From Muricea muricata (taxonomy: Eukaryota; Cnidaria; Anthozoa; Malacalcyonacea; Plexauridae): DNA of 64,000 nt. Each line of letters begins with the position of its first letter. The stretch's first letter is position 1. Below, in pieces: positions 63,771 to 64,000 of this stretch. Position numbers and translations under genes: made by a program. The notes under the pieces are model-generated. The model saw nothing but the letters and a program-made list of their open reading frames with translations, ran no database searches and was not told where the DNA came from. The stretch lies in NCBI GenBank assembly GCA_963855995.1, contig OY979730.1:7169300-7233299 (forward strand). The letters are read 5' to 3'.

Positions 63771-64000
63771 AGCTACAAAATAATCAACTGTACACCATTT
63801 TGGATCGTGATAGCACGTAAGAGTAAAGTATACTCTTGCTTCCACAGTAAAAATTCATTTTTGCATACTAGGTTCATGGTATATCACTGTACAGTCAGCA
63901 ATTATTGTATGTGTGCATATAATCTGTAGCACTTTTGAGTCGTATGATTTGTACTGAAACAGTTGTCGGTAAATACTGGACAAGAACACTGCATTAGAGA

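Overview
This window looks like an AT-rich, intron-rich genome of an invertebrate metazoan. The evidence is two animal housekeeping genes with conserved GT-AG exon structure, plus a transposon mix typical of cnidarian-grade or other early-diverging marine invertebrates: Penelope-like elements with GIY-YIG domains, BEL/Pao, Copia, CR1-like and REL-endonuclease LINEs, hAT, mariner, and many foldback elements. The exact phylum is an inference and I did not prove it.

Host genes. (1) A complete, apparently intact AGPAT5-like 1-acylglycerol-3-phosphate acyltransferase runs on the + strand from 8815 to 50723. I could place 11 coding exons with consistent phases, adding up to about 370 codons. Intron 1 is about 21.3 kb and intron 6 about 13.7 kb; both are inflated by mobile elements. 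(2) The first coding exon of an ARFRP1-like small GTPase is at 61390-61482 (+); the rest lies in a TE-rich intron or beyond the window.

Layout. 1-7000: a hAT transposase relic, a foldback element with a tRNA-like core, and a Copia element with LTRs and a target-site duplication (TSD). 7000-8550: small MITEs and a 1-kb TIR element just upstream of AGPAT5 exon 1. 9031-30378 (AGPAT5 intron 1): a CR1-like LINE split by a 3-kb long-armed foldback; REL-LINE and Penelope fragments around TTA/AAT microsatellites; a 2.6-kb hAT-flanked element carrying an OTU-domain relic; a broken intronless RING-kelch gene split by nested LINEs and a foldback; and a LINE inserted inside a Penelope GIY-YIG ORF. 32142-45840 (intron 6): a degraded BEL/Pao element on the - strand containing a second, intact BEL/Pao element on the + strand; the pair sits inside a short DNA transposon. 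45891-50060: foldbacks and MITEs between exons, one carrying a captured SAP-like ORF. 51400-54640: a LINE holding an intact mariner-like element. 54749-57142: a DNA transposon copy holding a Penelope element. 57676-60737: a giant foldback whose arms are inverted 31-bp minisatellite arrays. 61390-64000: ARFRP1 exon 1, a TA microsatellite, a near-perfect Penelope palindrome and a tRNA-like repeat.

How the parts relate. Apart from the two host genes, nearly everything recognisable is mobile DNA, and much of it is nested, so the order of insertion can be read directly. The autonomous-looking elements are the + strand BEL (1948-codon ORF, near-identical LTRs) and the mariner (387-codon ORF). The rest is degraded or non-autonomous. 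The most unusual items are the foldback and hAT-bounded elements carrying host-like exons (OTU, ankyrin-like, SAP-like, and an unknown first exon with a splice donor).
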